Below, one piece after another: positions 33,401-42,082 of a DNA stretch of 64,000 nucleotides. Position 1 is the first letter of the stretch, and each line of letters begins with the position of its first letter. Source of the stretch: Arthrospiribacter ruber (lineage in GTDB: Bacteria > Bacteroidota > Bacteroidia > Cytophagales > Cyclobacteriaceae); assembly GCF_019343195.1 (NCBI RefSeq), contig NZ_RPHB01000005.1, positions 372,001 to 436,000 on the forward strand. Reading direction: 5' to 3'. The notes beneath the pieces are model-generated. The model was given only the letters and a program-made list of their open reading frames with translations. It was not told where the DNA came from and ran no database searches. The position numbers and the translations under genes are program-made.

Positions 33401-33577
33401 CATTCCCACATACATGGTAAGCATGTCTCCCGGAACTCCACGAACAGCTATGGTCCTGTTGCCATCAGGACCTATAAATCTGAAATCCAATTGATTAAAA
33501 TATCGGGAATCTACCTGCGCAAATGATTCAGATACAGCATATAGGAAAATAGAAATTACAAGTAAAGTTTTTCTCAT
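30428..33577 (-). CDS. Secreted VPS10/BNR-repeat beta-propeller protein ('glycosyl hydrolase')
   Basis: 1049 residues with a signal peptide (about 1-20, cleavage near SFAQ). At least nine Asp-box-like motifs occur across residues about 60-700 (SEDGGGTW, TSDGGDTW, SKDGGETW, SIDGGDSW, TEDYGQSW, TSDYGKTW and others), the mark of sortilin/VPS10 and sialidase-like propellers. A beta-sandwich-like region (about 750-880) and a helical C-terminal tail (about 890-1045) follow. Such proteins are often named glycosyl hydrolases without proof; no catalytic residues can be assigned here. It is outside the membrane and lies next to the exopeptidase genes, so a protein- or peptide-binding role is possible. 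Confidence 0.85.
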   Translation of the reverse strand: MRKTLLVISIFLYAVSESFAQVDSRYFNQLDFRFIGPDGNRTIAVRGVPGDMLTMYVGMASGGLFKSEDGGGTWASIFDDQDISSVSALALAPSNPDHVWAGTGETFLIRPAHAMGNGIYRSTDAGKSFQHKGLKETARISQIEVDPRNPDVVYAAALGHTYAPQKERGIFKTSDGGDTWDHVLFVDEGTGASDLAMNPKNPDILFAAFWSIDIKTYGLTSGGPGGGIYRSKDGGETWEPMKNNGLPGGKDNPVGKSSVAIAYSNPDVVYALFEMDSPQLWKSIDGGDSWELTMINHTINERAPYYTRLRVSTDDPDEVYFASVRFSTSKDGGKTLADAGYRAGGDNHDIWVDPLNPNRIMVAHDGGMGVTLNKQKTYRQYVFPNAQMYHVWTDNQVPYNVYGNRQDGYSYRGPSNSRQGSISLGLWHAVGGCESGWAIPDPEDNNIIWSGCYDGGLQVYDLRTGHARDVRVWPEAGYGWAPADLKYRWHWSFPIFISPHNHKRVYVGSQFVHQTEDYGQSWKIISPDLTRNDKSHQQASGGIAIDNLMTFDASVLFAIAESHLEDGLIWVGSNDGLVHLTKNGGENWENVTDNIPGKPELGTITSIEPSRHQPGTAYIAVDAHQLGDFDPYVYKTSDYGKTWTLISDGIEKSESSFVHVTREDPLVEGLLYAGTDKGLYISKNDGASWFRLRNNLPPVPIYWMTIQENFRDLVIGTYGRGFYILDNITPIRELDEDVLTKEVHLFNQRPAYRFHELQGIKTEGRSMTTGFNPPYGMDLNYYLSDPARKVSIEIRKKDGTLVRTLDGKKDEGVNRVWWDLRYERTLEPRLLVAPPDKPWVKLEGREFRPLVTWDLDLYRGQLGPRVVPGEYEVHLIVDGKKVKQSVEVIKDPNTAGTLEDIEKQVEFSLKLNEAMNEVVTAINEIEEIRKELEELIVLQNDEEVAVKVKDLEDKILKIEGELFDVNLTGAREDAFRSPMKLYGRISALASDIGGFGADFRPTNQQVEVYDVFRKQLDDIQVQYQKLIEEEIPAFNQYLISRNLELRLRR

Positions 33578-34112
33578 AGCGGATATATTTGGGGAAAATT
33601 CTGGGTTTATGCTGAGGGGTTCCTCCTTATTAGGATGACAGATTGAAGGTACAAAAGATAATTTCCCAGCCTGAACAATAATATTTCAGCGGTTAAATAC
33701 TACTGTATTGCCATTGATTTTTCCTCTAAGTTGTCACTTGTACACAAAGGCTCATTTTCAAAAAATGTACATAATTGAACAGAATGAAAGGTGAAAATGG
33801 GAAACGAAGAGAGCAGGAATGGTAATTGGTGAAAAGGGAGTAAGTTTGAATTGTGTATTCGGTTAATTGATCAACTGATAAGGTGGGGGTTGTTAAGGTT
33901 AATTGATTGGGGAAGTTTAAATTGCTGAATGAATTAACTGTTGAACCTTGGATTTTAAAAGGCTTTTGTTTGTCAAAGTTTTGGGGAGCTCACTAATTTT
34001 TACTGCATTTCAGGCGGGGGATTTCTGAATATTGATGGATACTGATGGACATCAATTTTATATCAGGATATAATCTAAAAAATCTGCGGCATCAGCGTCA
34101 TCTAATGGCGAA
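33578..34112. other. Gene-free intergenic region
   Basis: About 535 bases between the VPS10 protein gene and the SDR terminator. No frame with protein-like composition is seen. AATTGAT-type words recur near 33860-33925, and the stretch at about 34055-34110 (ATCTGCGGCATCAGCGTCAT) resembles a dispersed Bacteroidota repeat I recall. It presumably holds the VPS10 gene promoter. Confidence 0.4.
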
Positions 34113-34149
34113 TAAAAAAACCCTCGAGGGTTGAAATACCTCAAGGGTT
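34113..34149 (-). terminator. Terminator downstream of the SDR gene
   Basis: Minus-strand stem AACCCTTGAGG (34149-34139) with CCTCGAGGGTT (34129-34119), one G-T pair, followed by a T-run. It lies about 70 bases past the SDR stop. Confidence 0.75.
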
Positions 34150-34221
34150 GGCATAAAGAAGATATAAAACCTTTTTGATATAATATCAACCAACAGAAAT
34201 TCTAAAGTCCTGATAAAAGGT

Positions 34222-35010
34222 TTAGAAAATGCTTTTCACCATACCTCCATCTACTCTTAGAGTAGCGCCATTTATTCCGGATGCCCGGGGACTACAGACA
34301 AAAGCAATTAAATCCGCCACCTCCTTTGGTCTAAGAAGTCTCCAGATAATCGAAGTTGGCCTGTTTTCCTCTATAAATTTTTTCATTCCTTCTTCAATAG
34401 ATTCATCAGGATATTGTTTCTTTATCAGTTCTCTCACACTTTCGGTGTCTGTTGAACCCGGCAAAACTGCATTAACAGTCACATTGGTTCCCCGGGTCAA
34501 TTCTGCCAAATTTCTGGAAACGGACAGCATCATGGTTTTGGTAGCTCCATAATGCGCCATATTGGGGTCAGGATTGACTGCGGTTTCTGAAGAAACAAAT
34601 ATCACCCTTCCCTCTCCTTTATCTATCATTTTTTTGGCGTAATGCTGACTCATCAATACTGATCCCATGATGTTTACATCAAAAATATTTTTCCAATCTT
34701 CCACTGAAGATTCAAAAAATGAAGATGCCTCATAATATCCTGCATTGTTAACCAGAATATCCACCTCCGGATGCTTTTTAATGATGGCCTCACAATCTTC
34801 TTTTTTACCAAGATCCCCGACTGCCACTTTAAATTTTTTGTTGCCCGTACTTTCTTCCAGAGAAGAAATGGCCTTTTTCACTGATTCTTCAGAACGCCCA
34901 TTGATGATTACACTAGCTCCTTCCTGGGCCAAAATCTCTGCTATATAGTACCCAATCCCTCCTGACGAAGCTGTTACCAATGCTATTTTCTCTTTTAATT
35001 GTAAATCCAT
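34222..35010 (-). CDS. Short-chain dehydrogenase/reductase
   Basis: 262 residues, classical SDR. Cofactor motif TASSGGIGYYIAE (T-G-x3-G-x-G variant with Ala-Ser at the start), adenine-ring NNAGYYEAS, catalytic Ser in VIFVSSETAV, and Y-G-A-T-K as the Tyr/Lys pair. Arg in INGRSEE suggests NADP(H) preference. Substrate unknown. Single gene with its own terminator; no metabolic neighbour helps to specify it. Confidence 0.92.
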   Translation of the reverse strand: MDLQLKEKIALVTASSGGIGYYIAEILAQEGASVIINGRSEESVKKAISSLEESTGNKKFKVAVGDLGKKEDCEAIIKKHPEVDILVNNAGYYEASSFFESSVEDWKNIFDVNIMGSVLMSQHYAKKMIDKGEGRVIFVSSETAVNPDPNMAHYGATKTMMLSVSRNLAELTRGTNVTVNAVLPGSTDTESVRELIKKQYPDESIEEGMKKFIEENRPTSIIWRLLRPKEVADLIAFVCSPRASGINGATLRVDGGMVKSIF

Positions 35011-35421
35011 AACAATAAATTTTTAGGTTGAAAATAAGTTTAATGAAGTAAAATGTAACCGGGCTGTGTGCCAAAATACTATCATTCCGTATTCAAAATG
35101 ACATCATCGAAATCGATGACTCTATAAAAACAATGGCTTCAAAGTATTGAAAAACCCGGAAATTAAACTATACCCTCCTTTTTACGGAGATCAAAATTGT
35201 ATGTTTGGAAATCGGCATGAGAATCCTGTTTTATTCCACTCTACAAACTTCCATTTCCATCCAATACCCAATTAAATCTCTTATGCCCACAATTTCTCTA
35301 ATGGACACAAAGACAGAAATAACGGAAATCATACAAATTCATCCGTATAAAAGCTTTTTTATGGATTAGGCTAAGCTGGACAGAATACTTTGATTAATTT
35401 AAGCTTTCGAAAACCAATTGA
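35011..35421. other. Gene-free region between SDR and cinA
   Basis: About 410 bases with divergent genes on both sides, so it must carry two promoters. Only a small palindrome, CATCGAAATCGATG (about 35104-35117), stands out. No reading frame or RNA gene was recognised. Confidence 0.4.
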
Positions 35422-36687
35422 ATGACCAAAAATACCAACGTAACCGCAGAAATATTAGCCATAGGAGATGAATTGCTCTATGGTCAGATTATCGACACCA
35501 ATAGTCATTGGATCAGTCAAGAGCTCGATAAGATCGGGGTAAAAGTAGTACAGCGTAGCACTGTGGGGGATAATAGAGAATCTATTTTATCTGCCTTCAA
35601 AGCCGCAGAAAAACGGGCAGATATCATTTTGATGACAGGTGGACTTGGCCCCACAAGTGATGACCTCACCAAGCCTCTTTTGGCAGAGTATTTTGATTGT
35701 GATATTGCTTTGGTTCCCGATGCTTTGGAAGCTGTGAGAACATTTTTCGAGAAAAGAGGCCGCGAGCTTACCGAACTCAACAGACTTCAGGCACACCTTC
35801 CGACCAAATGTACTTATGTACCCAATGAAATTGGAACGGCTCCTGGGATGTGGTTTGAGGAAAATGGATGTGTTTGGATGTCCATGCCTGGGGTACCTCA
35901 CGAAATGAAAAAACTTATGCAGGACTTTGTCCTGCCAAAAATCAAGGAAATGTATCTCCTTCCTGTCATATATCACAAAATCATCAAAACGGTAGGCATA
36001 GGAGAAAGCTGGTTGGCAGATTTGATTAAAGACTGGGAAAAACAACTTCCTGCACATATCAGGCTTGCCTATTTGCCTTCATTGGGACAGGTGAGATTAA
36101 GACTAACAGCATTTGGAGCGAGCATAGAAACCCTTCAAGATGAGGTAGAATTACAGATCAGTCGCTTGATGCCTCTTATAGAAAAATATGTCTACGCCTT
36201 CGGCAATGAAACATTGGAAGAAGTCATCGGAAGGCTCTTGAAGCAATCCGGAAAAAAGGTAGCATTTGCAGAAAGCTGTTCTGGTGGCTATATTTCCCAC
36301 CTTGTTACGAGTGTCCCGGGTAGTTCATCCTATTTTCAGGGGGGAATTATCCCTTATCACAATCATTTCAAGAATAAACTCCTGAAGGTGGACAATGAAA
36401 CTTTGAGCCAAAAAGGAGCAGTAAGCGAGGAAACAGTGATTCAAATGTCTGAAAATGTCAGGGAACTGTTTGAGGCAGATTTCGGCCTGGCGAGTTCAGG
36501 AATAGCTGGACCTGGAGGAGGTTGGGCAGAAAAGCCGGTCGGTACAGTTTGGATAGCCTGTGCTTCTGCCAATAGGACCATTACCAAAAAACTACAATTG
36601 ACCCAAGACAGAATCTTGAATATTCAGTTGACAGCAGTAGCCGTCCTGAATATGCTCCGAATAGAGATTTACGGAAAAACAGAATAA
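35422..36687 (+). CDS. cinA: CinA family protein (competence/damage-inducible, nicotinamide-nucleotide amidase domain)
   Basis: 421 residues with both family domains. The N-terminal molybdopterin-binding-like domain (about 8-175) has AEILAIGDELLYGQIIDTNS and TGGLGPTSDDLTKP; the C-terminal PncC-type domain (about 265-418) has AFAESCSGGYISHLVTSVPG, KGAVSEETVI and ASSGIAGPGGGWAEKPVGTV. These enzymes hydrolyse NMN to nicotinate mononucleotide (and may act on ADP-ribose), recycling pyridine nucleotide. Cytoplasmic. It is 83 bases upstream of the E2 gene on the same strand. Confidence 0.93.
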   Translation: MTKNTNVTAEILAIGDELLYGQIIDTNSHWISQELDKIGVKVVQRSTVGDNRESILSAFKAAEKRADIILMTGGLGPTSDDLTKPLLAEYFDCDIALVPDALEAVRTFFEKRGRELTELNRLQAHLPTKCTYVPNEIGTAPGMWFEENGCVWMSMPGVPHEMKKLMQDFVLPKIKEMYLLPVIYHKIIKTVGIGESWLADLIKDWEKQLPAHIRLAYLPSLGQVRLRLTAFGASIETLQDEVELQISRLMPLIEKYVYAFGNETLEEVIGRLLKQSGKKVAFAESCSGGYISHLVTSVPGSSSYFQGGIIPYHNHFKNKLLKVDNETLSQKGAVSEETVIQMSENVRELFEADFGLASSGIAGPGGGWAEKPVGTVWIACASANRTITKKLQLTQDRILNIQLTAVAVLNMLRIEIYGKTE

Positions 36688-36770
36688 AAATTTTCTAAGG
36701 CTATTTTGTATTAGAAAAAATAAAATTTAATTTTAAAACTCAGAAATAAACCCAATTAAATAGTAAACTT

Positions 36771-38075
36771 ATGGCAACCGTAGAAATGCTGATGCCCAAA
36801 ATGGGAGAAAGTATCATAGAAGGAACAATACTCACTTGGCTTAAAAATGAAGGCGACATCATAGAACAGGACGAATCAGTCCTGGAAGTTGCTACAGATA
36901 AGGTAGATACGGAAGTCCCGGCTACTCATGGGGGTGTATTGAAAAAGATTTTGGCCAAAGAGGGCGATGTAATAGCTGTAGGAGCACCCATTGCAATTAT
37001 AGAGACTGAAGGTGAAGAAAGCACCGAAAGCCCTCAAGCAAAAAAGGAAGAACCCGGAAAATCTGAAAAAGAGGAATTGATAGCAGCCGCACCTGCTCAG
37101 ACAGCAACTTTAGTATCACCGGAAACTTCTGATTCGGAAGAGGGAGATGATAGGTTTTATTCTCCATTGGTGCTCAGTATAGCCAAAGAAGAAAGTATCA
37201 GCAAAGCTGAACTATCCCAAATTCCTGGTACAGGAAAAGAAGGGAGGGTAACCAAAAATGACATGTTTTCTTACCTCAAAAACAGAAAGCAGGCTTCCCA
37301 AGCCTCTACGGCTGCAAGTACCTCAAGTCCGTCTTCTGCTCCAAGGGTGGAGATTTCCATCTCAGGTCAGGATGAAATCATAGAAATGGACAGGATGCGG
37401 AAGATGATTTCGCAAAGAATGGTCGACTCCAGAAGGATTTCGGCACACGTCACTTCTTTTGTAGAGGCAGATGTTACCAATATAGTTCTTTGGAGAAACA
37501 AAGTAAAAGATGCTTACAAAAAGAAAGAAGGCGAGCCATTGACCTTTACTCCGTTTTTTATTGAGGCTGTAGCCAAAGCGATCAAAGACTTTCCGATGAT
37601 CAATATTTCTGTAGATGGAGACAAAATCATCAAAAGAAAAGATATCAATATAGGTATGGCAGTAGCTTTACCTTCAGGAAACCTTATCGTTCCGGTCATC
37701 AGAAATGCAGACCAGCTTAACCTTTCGGGACTTTCCAAAAAAATCAATGACCTTGCGAACCGTGCCAGGGTCAACAAACTCAGTCCTGATGAACTAAGTG
37801 GTGGAACATATACTGTTTCCAATGTAGGTTCATTTGGCAATGTAATGGGAACTCCTATAATCATGCAGCCTCAGGTGGCCATTTTGGCTGTAGGAGCCAT
37901 TCAGAAAAAACCTGCTGTGGTAGAAACGCCAACTGGTGACGTGATCGCAATAAGACACAAAATGTTCCTTTCCCACTCTTATGACCACAGAGTAGTTGAT
38001 GGCTCATTGGGAGGAATGTTTGTCAAAAGAGTAGCGGATTACCTGGAGGCTTTTGACCTAAACAAAGATCTTTAA
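36771..38075 (+). CDS. 2-oxo acid dehydrogenase E2 (dihydrolipoamide acyltransferase)
   Basis: 434 residues. One lipoyl domain (about 3-78) with the lipoylated Lys in VATDKVDTEV, an Ala/Glu/Ser-rich linker, a peripheral-subunit-binding domain (about 125-165; YSPLVLSIAKEES, GTGKEGRVTKNDM), and the acyltransferase core (about 205-432) with FLSHSYDHRVVDG. It forms the core of a pyruvate, 2-oxoglutarate or branched-chain complex; the core sequence MRKMISQRMVDSRRISAHVT fits the branched-chain/general acyltransferase type best, but this is a guess. No E1 or E3 gene is near. Confidence 0.93.
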   Translation: MATVEMLMPKMGESIIEGTILTWLKNEGDIIEQDESVLEVATDKVDTEVPATHGGVLKKILAKEGDVIAVGAPIAIIETEGEESTESPQAKKEEPGKSEKEELIAAAPAQTATLVSPETSDSEEGDDRFYSPLVLSIAKEESISKAELSQIPGTGKEGRVTKNDMFSYLKNRKQASQASTAASTSSPSSAPRVEISISGQDEIIEMDRMRKMISQRMVDSRRISAHVTSFVEADVTNIVLWRNKVKDAYKKKEGEPLTFTPFFIEAVAKAIKDFPMINISVDGDKIIKRKDINIGMAVALPSGNLIVPVIRNADQLNLSGLSKKINDLANRARVNKLSPDELSGGTYTVSNVGSFGNVMGTPIIMQPQVAILAVGAIQKKPAVVETPTGDVIAIRHKMFLSHSYDHRVVDGSLGGMFVKRVADYLEAFDLNKDL

Positions 38076-38145
38076 ATGGATTACAGGCATCTGCTGTAAA
38101 AGAACAAAGGTTTTAAAGCAGTATGCAAGGGATGATAGATGTATT

Positions 38146-38176
38146 AAAAAAGAGGAGGCTAAAGCTTCCTTTTTTT
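38146..38176 (+). terminator. Bidirectional terminator between E2 and hybrid kinase genes
   Basis: Stem AGGAGGCT / AGCTTCCT (38153-38160 with 38163-38170), flanked by an A-run and a T-run. It overlaps the last codons of the minus-strand kinase, serving convergent transcripts. Confidence 0.65.
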
Positions 38177-41056
38177 ATGCTTTCCAAAAGTATCTTTAAT
38201 CACTCTGGCTATGTCTTCTATACTGATTGGTTTGGTCAGATAACCGTCCATACCAGCGTCGATCGCGGTATCCACATCTTCCTTAAAAGCATTAGCAGAA
38301 AGACCTATTATAACCGGATTTCCTGCCTCATCAAACTTGCGTATTGCTTTGGTAGCCTCCAAACCATTCATTTTAGGCATCTGAATGTCCATAAAAATCA
38401 GATCATAATGCTTCTTACCGGCCATCATGACCCCATCCAACCCGTTTTTCGCTATTTCAATGTGGTAACCCAACTGCTCCATCGTCATACGCATAAAGGT
38501 CAGATTGATCTCATTGTCCTCAACCAAAAGGATGCTTATAGGAATTTTTTCTGCCATATTTTGATAAGAAAACCCAGCGCCTTCTCCCTGATGCATGTCA
38601 GGAATTTCTCCAGTACTTTCCGACTGACTGATAGAACCGAAAATACTAAACGTAAATGTAGACCCTTTGCCCAATTCACTTTCTATACTTAACTCTCCCC
38701 CCATCAGTTCAACCAATTTTTTGGATATGGCTAATCCTAATCCGGTTCCGGCATACTCCCTAGTAGTACTGCTGTCCAATTGAACAAAAGGTTGGGTAAG
38801 ATGTGTGATCTTCTCTGGAGGAATTCCCATGCCTGTATCACTCACTGAAACTTCCAGCATGAAATTTTCATCCATAAATGATTCAATATCGACACGAACC
38901 GAAACCACACCATTATTAGGAGTGAATTTCATTGCATTGCCCACAATATTGTATAGGACCTGATTGATTTTTTCTTTGTCCAAGCTTACTTTGTCTGGCA
39001 AGCTCTCGGAAAAATGAACTTCAAATTTGATTTGCTTCTCTTTGATAATTCCTTCAAAAAGTTTTAGCGTATTGGAGAATTCTTTTTTCAGCTCAAATAT
39101 TGATGGAAAAAGCTCTATCATACCCGATTCGATTTTAGAATAATCCAAAATATCATTGATAATAGCTGTCAGAGATTTACCCGAATCTTTAATAACTCGG
39201 ATATATTCCGATTGCTTTTGGTCAAGTTTGGTATTTTCCAAAAGTCCGATTATCCCCAGAAGACCGTTCATTGGCGTCCTGATTTCGTGGCTCATATTGG
39301 CCAAAAATTCGGATTTTGCCCTATTTGCCTGCTCTGCAGCTTCTTTTGCTTCACGAAGCCCCTTTTCCCAAAGCTTCTGGGCAGTGACATCTCTTGCCAT
39401 GGAAATAATTCTCTTGTCGTCAAGTTTAAATAATCTGGTTTCAAAAATCCGCTTTCCTATGGGAAGCATTACTTCAAATTCAAGGATCTGACTTTTTCCG
39501 GTGCGGATAATTTTCTCGAAAATAACCTCCAACTGTCCTTTGATAGGTTCAGGCATTATCTCTCTGAAATTTTTTCCCTGAGTGTACTCCGGAGGAAAAA
39601 GTAGGAGACTTCTGTCCTGAACATAATAATCAAGAAAAATCCCATTATTATCATAAATAAATATCAAATCCGGCAGGCTGTCCAATACAGCCCTTAACCT
39701 ATTTTCACTCACAATTAGCTCTTGTTGGGCTTCATACTTTTTTTGGATATCTGTACAAATCCCCACATTGCCAAGAAAGTCTCCATTTTCATCATAGATG
39801 AATTTTTCAAAAATTTTGACCCTTATCCAGTTGCCATTCTTCTTAATGAAATTAAAGTCAGTTTCGAAAACATCCAATTTCCGCTCTACAGCATTCTGGA
39901 TTTGAATCTGAAGACTTTGTATATCCATGGGGTCTATATACGATTTGAAATTTCTCAAAAAATCTCCCTTCTCATAACCGAGTACCTCAGTCACCTCTTC
40001 ACCTACTGAAGTCATTTTTCCATTTTCATCCTGAAAATATATAAAACCGTTGGATTCCTGAAGTAGCAAAGACTGCCTTCTGAAAAGTTCCTGTATTTCA
40101 ATTGAATATTCCTTAAGCTGCCTGTTGGTACCTTGAACTTTTTTGATAAACTGATAAAGAAGTAGAATTACAGCAGCTAGGAGCAAGGTCAGGCCCAGCA
40201 AAAAATAGAAATAAGTATTATAAACATCGAACCCGATATTACTGATGTCCTGGATAAAGACCACAGCAAATCTTTCAGAAATGGCCTGTAGAGAAAATGG
40301 ATAATAGTGAATAGTAGCTTTAAACTTTGACCCTAGATCACCTGGTGAATACACTTCTCCTACCATGTATCCTTTAAGTCCATCATTAATTTCGTTTTGG
40401 ATGGCTAAGGCAATTTCAGGCTCCAGTTCAATTTGGGAAATGTCAAAGTTGTCCGAAAACAATTGAAACTCCCCAGCACACCATACTACTTTCTCTCCAG
40501 AAGAGCCCAAATAATAATTTCCAAGCTCACCCCTGAAGAACCTGTTTAGGTTTAAGATGACATGAATCCCTACCCCCTTGTTGGCATTTTGAAGAACGAT
40601 GCTGTTCTTCCCGATTTTGGGAAGATCTTCCCTTGACCCAAAGGTACTTTTGACAAATACGTTTTGTCTGTCAAAATGAAAAGACACAAAATCCTCAGGA
40701 AAGGTTACAATCACAGAATCTAACAACTCCCGATGGTTATTGAATATTCTTCTTGCTCTTTTTTCAAAAGCGAGCTGCTCATTTCCATCTCTTTGATATG
40801 TCCATGGCTCCAAGTTATTTACGAAAAACACCATGTCTTCATACATGGCATCAAAGCTTTTCTGTAGGTCTTTGCCGGCAATTTCAACTTGTTTGTTGAG
40901 TGATAACTGTCTGGAACTGATTTGACTTTCTCTTAATGCTATAAAAAAACTTACCCCCAGCATTAGAATCAAAAATACCAGCAATATTCCGATACCTACA
41001 ATCCACCTTAAGCCGCCTTTTTTTGGCCTGGATAATATTTCGTTTTTTAATTTCAT
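38159..41056 (-). CDS. Hybrid sensor histidine kinase with PAS domains and receiver
   Basis: 965 residues. Two membrane segments (about 17-40 and 280-303) enclose a periplasmic sensor region of some 240 residues. PAS domains follow (about 330-440 and 455-565), then the dimerisation/phosphoacceptor domain with NMSHEIRTPMNG (His about 590), the ATPase domain (NAMKFTP; DTGMGIP; GTGLGLAI), and a C-terminal receiver (about 838-955; LLVEDNEINL, MDIQMPKMNG, LTKPIS). No DNA-binding domain is attached. Its start overlaps the stop of the Cache lipoprotein gene by four bases (ATGA), implying coupled translation and a joint sensing unit. Confidence 0.95.
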   Translation of the reverse strand: MKLKNEILSRPKKGGLRWIVGIGILLVFLILMLGVSFFIALRESQISSRQLSLNKQVEIAGKDLQKSFDAMYEDMVFFVNNLEPWTYQRDGNEQLAFEKRARRIFNNHRELLDSVIVTFPEDFVSFHFDRQNVFVKSTFGSREDLPKIGKNSIVLQNANKGVGIHVILNLNRFFRGELGNYYLGSSGEKVVWCAGEFQLFSDNFDISQIELEPEIALAIQNEINDGLKGYMVGEVYSPGDLGSKFKATIHYYPFSLQAISERFAVVFIQDISNIGFDVYNTYFYFLLGLTLLLAAVILLLYQFIKKVQGTNRQLKEYSIEIQELFRRQSLLLQESNGFIYFQDENGKMTSVGEEVTEVLGYEKGDFLRNFKSYIDPMDIQSLQIQIQNAVERKLDVFETDFNFIKKNGNWIRVKIFEKFIYDENGDFLGNVGICTDIQKKYEAQQELIVSENRLRAVLDSLPDLIFIYDNNGIFLDYYVQDRSLLLFPPEYTQGKNFREIMPEPIKGQLEVIFEKIIRTGKSQILEFEVMLPIGKRIFETRLFKLDDKRIISMARDVTAQKLWEKGLREAKEAAEQANRAKSEFLANMSHEIRTPMNGLLGIIGLLENTKLDQKQSEYIRVIKDSGKSLTAIINDILDYSKIESGMIELFPSIFELKKEFSNTLKLFEGIIKEKQIKFEVHFSESLPDKVSLDKEKINQVLYNIVGNAMKFTPNNGVVSVRVDIESFMDENFMLEVSVSDTGMGIPPEKITHLTQPFVQLDSSTTREYAGTGLGLAISKKLVELMGGELSIESELGKGSTFTFSIFGSISQSESTGEIPDMHQGEGAGFSYQNMAEKIPISILLVEDNEINLTFMRMTMEQLGYHIEIAKNGLDGVMMAGKKHYDLIFMDIQMPKMNGLEATKAIRKFDEAGNPVIIGLSANAFKEDVDTAIDAGMDGYLTKPISIEDIARVIKDTFGKHKKRKL

Positions 41057-42057
41057 TCAAAAACTAAATCTAGCACGTACCAGTCAATATTTTCCATTCT
41101 TTCTACGATCACATTGAAACTTTCATCTTCATCCTTTAGACTAAGGTATTTCTCTTCAGACAAAATTATACGGGATGCTAGATTTCTGACTTCCTTACTC
41201 TTACTCCTAAATAGGTTGAAATCCTCTGCCCTAAAACTATCAGAGGTAATGGTCTGAGAATATGTATGGTTTTTCAATGGTGGCAAAGACAATCCCTCTA
41301 TGGCCTTGGCTTTACCTGCTACGACAGTCCCCCGCCCATCCACTATCACAATATTGCGGCTGGTATTATTGAGGTAAATCCCAATCAGGTCGTTGACAGT
41401 GATATCAAAACCTACTACCATCAGCAACTCGTTATCAATATATACTGGACGGATAAGTGAGGCCACCCACCCTCTTCCTGCAGGATCAATGTAGATTTCA
41501 CTCAACCAGACATTCCCTCTCTCAGGGTTATTCACTGCATCTGCTTCATAAAAGAAATTAAATGAGGTAATATCCAAATCAGGCTCCAACACAGAAAGGG
41601 CTTCGTATGGAGGATAGAGCCTGCTGAGTTGCGGAATACTATTAAAATATACCTGTGAGATGACTTCATACTTTTCAAATAGGGCCTTGAACAAGGGATC
41701 GATGGGGTTGGTAACATACACCAAATCCATTGCCTCATTCTTGTCTTTGGCCAATTCAGAAATGTATAGGGTACTCAGATTCAAATCCGCATTTGGCAGG
41801 GGATTAGCTATCCCATTCTCAAAACGAAAAAGAGATTTATCAGCATTGGAGACAAGACTTTCTTTTTTGGAGTAAAAATACTTAATGGTATCCGTGAGCG
41901 CAGTAATCTCATTTTCCAGGTTACGGAGATCGTATTCCAGTAACTTCACAAATGAAGTCAATTCAAGCGAGACCTTTTGTGACTGTTCTTTATTCGGATT
42001 GGAACATGCAAAAAAGAACTGCAAAAGTATCAGACAAAAAAGCGCATACCGATTCAT
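41053..42057 (-). CDS. Cache-domain sensory lipoprotein partnered with the hybrid kinase
   Basis: Start chosen at MNRYALFCLILLQFFFACSN (42057) to give a lipoprotein signal with lipobox-like FACS; 334 residues. Downstream, a long helix (about 25-75) leads into a periplasmic double-Cache-like region with VWLSEIYIDPAGRGWVASLI, RPVYIDNELLMVVGFDIT and IVIVDGRGTVVAGKA, the strand pattern of dCache_1 ligand-binding domains normally fused to kinases or chemoreceptors. Here it has no transmembrane or signalling domain of its own. It overlaps the kinase gene by four bases. I infer that it senses a small molecule outside the inner membrane and reports to that kinase. Confidence 0.75.
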   Translation of the reverse strand: MNRYALFCLILLQFFFACSNPNKEQSQKVSLELTSFVKLLEYDLRNLENEITALTDTIKYFYSKKESLVSNADKSLFRFENGIANPLPNADLNLSTLYISELAKDKNEAMDLVYVTNPIDPLFKALFEKYEVISQVYFNSIPQLSRLYPPYEALSVLEPDLDITSFNFFYEADAVNNPERGNVWLSEIYIDPAGRGWVASLIRPVYIDNELLMVVGFDITVNDLIGIYLNNTSRNIVIVDGRGTVVAGKAKAIEGLSLPPLKNHTYSQTITSDSFRAEDFNLFRSKSKEVRNLASRIILSEEKYLSLKDEDESFNVIVERMENIDWYVLDLVFE

Positions 42058-42082
42058 CTTAGCTATAGGGTTTTTCCTAAAG

